A stretch of 53,338 bases of DNA. It comes from Rugamonas rubra. GTDB lineage: Bacteria; Pseudomonadota; Gammaproteobacteria; Burkholderiales; Burkholderiaceae_D. Numbering within the stretch: the first letter of the stretch is position 1; every line of letters starts with the position of its first letter. The DNA lies in the NCBI RefSeq assembly GCF_900114705.1, contig NZ_FOTW01000036.1, forward strand, positions 1 to 53,338. The letters run 5' to 3'. The position numbers and the translations under genes are program-made. This document shows positions 50,606-53,338 of this stretch, piece after piece. Below the pieces are notes generated by a model. That model made no database searches, was not told where the DNA came from, and saw only the letters and a program-made list of their open reading frames with translations.

Positions 50606-52087
50606 ATGTTGAGACGGATGAAAATGGAGGCTCGCCTGCAACTGGGCCTGGGCCTCATCGTGCTGCTGGTGCTGCTGCTCGGCGTGGTCGCCTTCGTCAA
50701 CCTCGGCGCGCTGCAGCGCAACTGGGACGAGGTCGAGCACGTCACCATGGCGCGCAAGGACGCCGTGCTGGGCGTGGTGCGGGCGCACGGCGAGGCGGTC
50801 CACCACTTCAAAAACTACGTGCTGCGCGGCGGCGACGCCGCCGCCAAGTTCCGCGCCGACCTGGCCGCCATCGACAAGGCCGTCGCCGCCTACCAGGCGC
50901 GCGGCGAGTTGAGCCGCGAGGAGCAGGGCCAGCTCGGCGAGATCCACGCCGGCATCAAGGCCTACGCCGAGAGCATGGCGGAGCTCGAGGCGCTGCGCGC
51001 CAAGGGCGCCGCCGTGGCCGAGCTGGACAAGGCGGCCAAGGGCGCCGACGCCGCCATCGCCACCGCCACCGACAAGCTGCTCGAACTCAACGCCGCCGAG
51101 ACGCTGCGCCAGTCGGCGCAGATGGGCGCCGTCGCCGAGACGGCCAAGCGGCTGATCCTGGCGCTCGACGCCGTCATCGTGGTGGTCGGCTGCCTGCTGG
51201 CCTGGTGGTTGTCGCGCAGCCTGGGCCTGGTGGTGCGCGACGTGCAGCAGGTGGTGGCCCAGTTGGCCGGCGCCTCGCAGGAGGTCAGCGCCACCGCGCA
51301 AACTTTATCGCAGGCCTCCAGCGAGCAGGCCGCCGGGGTCGAGGAGACCAGCGCCTCGATCGAGCAGATGAGCGCCTCGATCGCCCAGAACGCCGAGAAC
51401 GCCAAGCTGACCGACGGCATGGCCACCCAGGCGGCGCAGGAGGCGGCGCGCGGCGGCGAGGTGGTCAAGGCGACGGCGGCGGCGATGCGGCAGATCGCCC
51501 TGAAGATCGGCATCATCGACGACATCGCCTACCAGACCAACCTGCTGGCGCTGAACGCCGCCATCGAGGCGGCCCGCGCCCACGAGCACGGCAAGGGCTT
51601 CGCCGTGGTCGCCGCCGAGGTGCGCAAGCTGGCCGAGCGCAGCCAGGTGGCGGCGCGCGAGATCGGCGAGGTGGCGGCCAACAGCGTGCAGCTGGCCGAG
51701 CAGGCCGGCGTGCTGCTCGACGCCATCGTGCCGGCCATCCGCAAGACCTCGGCGCTGGTGCAGGAGATCGCCGCCGCCTCGGCCGAGCAGTCCTCCGGCG
51801 TGCGCCAGATCAACAGCGCCGTCGGCCAGCTGAGCCAGACCACCCAGATGAACGCCGCCAGCTCGGAGGAGCTGGCCGCCACCGCCGAGGAGATGAGCGC
51901 CCAGGCCGAGCAGCTCGAGCAACTGATGCAGCTGTTCCGCCACCACACGCCCGAGGCGGCGCCGGCGCGCGCGCCGAACCGGCCGACGGCGATCCGCGCC
52001 GGCGCGACGCGGCGCGCGGCCAAGCCGGCGCGCACGCTGGCCGTCGGCGCCGACGGCCCGGACGAGAGCCACTTCACCAAGTTCTAG
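50606..52087 (+). CDS. Methyl-accepting chemotaxis protein lacking HAMP
   Basis: 493 residues from ATG 50606, five bases after AAAGGAGT; the longer frame from 50489 is not supported. TM1 is about 13-33, a periplasmic helical sensor (34-183), and TM2 (about 185-203). Only about 19 residues separate TM2 from the ASQEVSATAQTLSQ signalling coil, against about 64 in the neighbouring MCP, so no HAMP domain fits. The receptor tip IAYQTNLLALNAAIEAARAH is near 308-326. The C-terminus is a disordered Ala/Arg/Pro stretch ending DESHFTKF. An A/T-rich patch at 50470-50515 may be its own promoter. Confidence 0.93.
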   Translation: MLRRMKMEARLQLGLGLIVLLVLLLGVVAFVNLGALQRNWDEVEHVTMARKDAVLGVVRAHGEAVHHFKNYVLRGGDAAAKFRADLAAIDKAVAAYQARGELSREEQGQLGEIHAGIKAYAESMAELEALRAKGAAVAELDKAAKGADAAIATATDKLLELNAAETLRQSAQMGAVAETAKRLILALDAVIVVVGCLLAWWLSRSLGLVVRDVQQVVAQLAGASQEVSATAQTLSQASSEQAAGVEETSASIEQMSASIAQNAENAKLTDGMATQAAQEAARGGEVVKATAAAMRQIALKIGIIDDIAYQTNLLALNAAIEAARAHEHGKGFAVVAAEVRKLAERSQVAAREIGEVAANSVQLAEQAGVLLDAIVPAIRKTSALVQEIAAASAEQSSGVRQINSAVGQLSQTTQMNAASSEELAATAEEMSAQAEQLEQLMQLFRHHTPEAAPARAPNRPTAIRAGATRRAAKPARTLAVGADGPDESHFTKF

Positions 52088-52110
52088 CCGCCTTCACACC
52101 GGCGCCGACG

Positions 52111-52151
52111 GCGCGGAACGACCCGCGACAGCGGGGTGTTCCGCGCTTTTT
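52111..52151 (+). terminator. Terminator of the chemosensory cluster
   Basis: GCGCGGAAC pairs with GTTCCGCGC around an inner ACCCGC/GCGGGGT stem with GACA loop, followed by five Ts. The element is 24 bases after the last MCP stop. Confidence 0.92.
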
Positions 52152-52309
52152 CACGCCCCCGTCTGGTTCCGCATCTATTGCGGCAGCGCAGAACAACGGT
52201 CGCGCAAAGCTCCAATACTGGCCACTTGTCTTCGGCGTCCAGGAAGGTGGGCAGCGGATGAAACGGCCAGCCATCGAAAGCTTTACCTCCAGCGTGTGGG
52301 ATCGCCTGA
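52152..52309. other. Short stretch of unclear coding status before the T6SS fragment
   Basis: The + frame starting at 52258 reads MKRPAIESFTSSVWDRL and the minus strand is also open, but neither is recognisable. It lies between the chemotaxis terminator and the TssG-like remnant. It could be the breakpoint of a deletion or insertion. Confidence 0.35.
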
Positions 52310-52561
52310 TCGCCACGCCCGTCGCGCCCCAGCTTGCCGCCGCGCATCTTCCCCTATCGGCAGCGGCGGCAAGGGCTCAAGTCGATGCTGGCCCTGTTCG
52401 CCGTGCCGAGCGTGCGTTTCGAAGTGCGTCTGATCCTGCGGGCCCAGGACGTCACGCCCGTGGCGCTGGACTTCCGCTCTCGGCTGGGTTACGGCACTTT
52501 CCTGCTCAACCAGCCGGCGACCGGCGACGAGCACAGCACCCGCTACTACCTCACCTTCTGA
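52310..52561 (+). pseudogene. TssG-like T6SS baseplate gene remnant (5'-truncated)
   Basis: An 83-codon stop-to-stop segment. From about 52385 it reads LALFAVPSVRFEVRLILRA, then QDVTPVALDFRSRLGYGTFL and ends RYYLTF. This resembles the C-terminal part of TssG (ImpH), where a FEVRLxLRAxEVPPxxLD strand precedes an ARLGxxxWL segment. A full TssG is over 300 residues; upstream a TGA (52307-52309) closes the frame and nothing TssG-like precedes it. It ends 12 bases before vgrG. The family call is from memory of the motif and is moderate. Confidence 0.45.
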
Positions 52562-52573
52562 CTGGAGCTCATT

Positions 52574-53338
52574 GTGGACTATGACGACGATTTCGAAGGT
52601 GCCGACCTGATCGGAAAATACCTGTCCGCCAAAAACCGCCCGCTGCGCATGAACCTGAACTTCCCCGACGGCGTCGCCAGCGACGTCCTGCTGCCGCAGC
52701 GCATAGACGGCGTCGAAGCCGTCTGCGACGGCATCGAGCTGCGCATCTACTGCCTCGCGCTGGACGCCGGCATCCCGCTCAAAACGCTGGTCGGCCTGCC
52801 GGTCGAGGTGCAGCTCGTCACCGACCAGGGCAATCTGCGCAGCATCTGCGGCATCGTCGCCGAGGCCAGCCAGGGCGAGAGCGACGGCGGCCTGGCCAGC
52901 TACCAGTTGGTGCTGCGCGACGCCCTCGCCATACTGGACCTGGCCGTCAACACCCGCGTGTTCCTCGACAAGACCGAGCTGGAGGTGGTGCAAACCGTGC
53001 TCGCCGAAGCGCGCCGCGCCAATCCGGCGCTGGCGGCCACCTTCGAGTTCGAGGTCGACACGGCGCTGGCCCTGCGCAGCTACCCCGCCCGCCGGCAAAT
53101 CATCCAGCACAACGAGGGCACCGGCGCCTTCCTGCGGCGCCTGCTCAAACGGCGCGGCATCGCCTGGTTCTTCCGCGCCGGCCGCGCCGCCACCTCGCGC
53201 GCGCCCGAGGCCGGCGGCGCCGCGCCGCCCACGCCGGCCCACACCATGGTCCTGTTCCACGACGCCAGGCGGCTCAGGCAGAGTTCGGCCGGCGTGGTCC
53301 GCTTCCACCGCAACGGCGCCACCGAGGAACGCGACACC
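52574..53338 (+). CDS. vgrG: Type VI secretion tip protein VgrG (3' end outside window)
   Basis: Open from GTG 52574 (GGAG six bases upstream) to the window end, 255 codons with no stop. VgrG (TssI) trimers form the puncturing tip of the T6SS tube and carry effectors. The translation begins MDYDDDFEGADLIGKYLSAKN. It contains the T4 gp27-like N-terminal pattern: LVGLPVEVQLVTDQG, GIVAEASQGESDGGLASYQL, then the classic EVVQTVLAEAR and RRQIIQHNEGTGAFLRRLLK followed by RRGIAWFF. The C-terminal gp5-like and any effector domains are outside the window. Confidence 0.88.
   Translation, partial: MDYDDDFEGADLIGKYLSAKNRPLRMNLNFPDGVASDVLLPQRIDGVEAVCDGIELRIYCLALDAGIPLKTLVGLPVEVQLVTDQGNLRSICGIVAEASQGESDGGLASYQLVLRDALAILDLAVNTRVFLDKTELEVVQTVLAEARRANPALAATFEFEVDTALALRSYPARRQIIQHNEGTGAFLRRLLKRRGIAWFFRAGRAATSRAPEAGGAAPPTPAHTMVLFHDARRLRQSSAGVVRFHRNGATEERDT

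Noticed and set aside
52283..53308. 341-codon minus-strand frame over vgrG
   Set aside because: The + strand frame shows clear VgrG motifs; the minus frame is low-complexity.

Overview
The window comes from a high-GC betaproteobacterium, most likely Oxalobacteraceae (Massilia/Duganella/Janthinobacterium type). The grounds are the tuf - tRNA-Trp - secE - nusG - rplKAJL - rpoBC order with beta-type protein sequences, two PEP-CTERM proteins, a CqsS-like 7TM histidine kinase, and a chemotaxis cluster with a STAS protein and CheD. The genus is an inference from protein flavour, not a search result.

Region 1 (1-13600) is the core transcription/translation block, all on the + strand: the 3' part of tuf, tRNA-Trp, secE, nusG, rplK, rplA, a long rplJ leader, rplJ, rplL, rpoB, rpoC and a strong terminator. 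Region 2 (13600-22142) is accessory: a gene-poor stretch, a winged-helix regulator with a degenerate nucleotidyltransferase-like domain, a 7TM histidine kinase, a DUF885 metallopeptidase-like protein, a PEP-CTERM protein, and an Lrp/AsnC regulator divergent from a cysteine desulfurase / MBL-like / rhodanese fusion. Region 3 (22143-31180) is one very large cyclic beta-1,2-glucan synthase gene with extreme GC3. Region 4 (31181-39231) holds a small PEP-CTERM protein, a GDT1/TMEM165 Mn exporter behind a yybP-ykoY Mn riboswitch, an M1 aminopeptidase, two small envelope proteins, a diguanylate cyclase, a periplasmic solute-binding protein and aquaporin Z.

Region 5 (39631-52151) is a complete co-directional chemosensory cluster: MCP-like protein, cheY, STAS protein, cheA, cheW, cheR, cheD, cheB, receiver-EAL phosphodiesterase, MCP, second cheW, HAMP-less MCP, terminator. 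Several features suggest a specialised signalling unit tied to cyclic di-GMP. The first MCP-like protein carries a CheZ-like FQDxxxQ motif next to cheY. CheA carries two MshEN-like 24-residue motifs. The receiver-EAL enzyme lies inside the operon. All three receptor-like proteins end in related acidic/aromatic tails. Region 6 (52152-53338) starts a type VI secretion fragment: a 5'-truncated TssG-like remnant followed by a VgrG gene that runs off the window.

All functional calls are from reading translations and motifs. No database search was possible.
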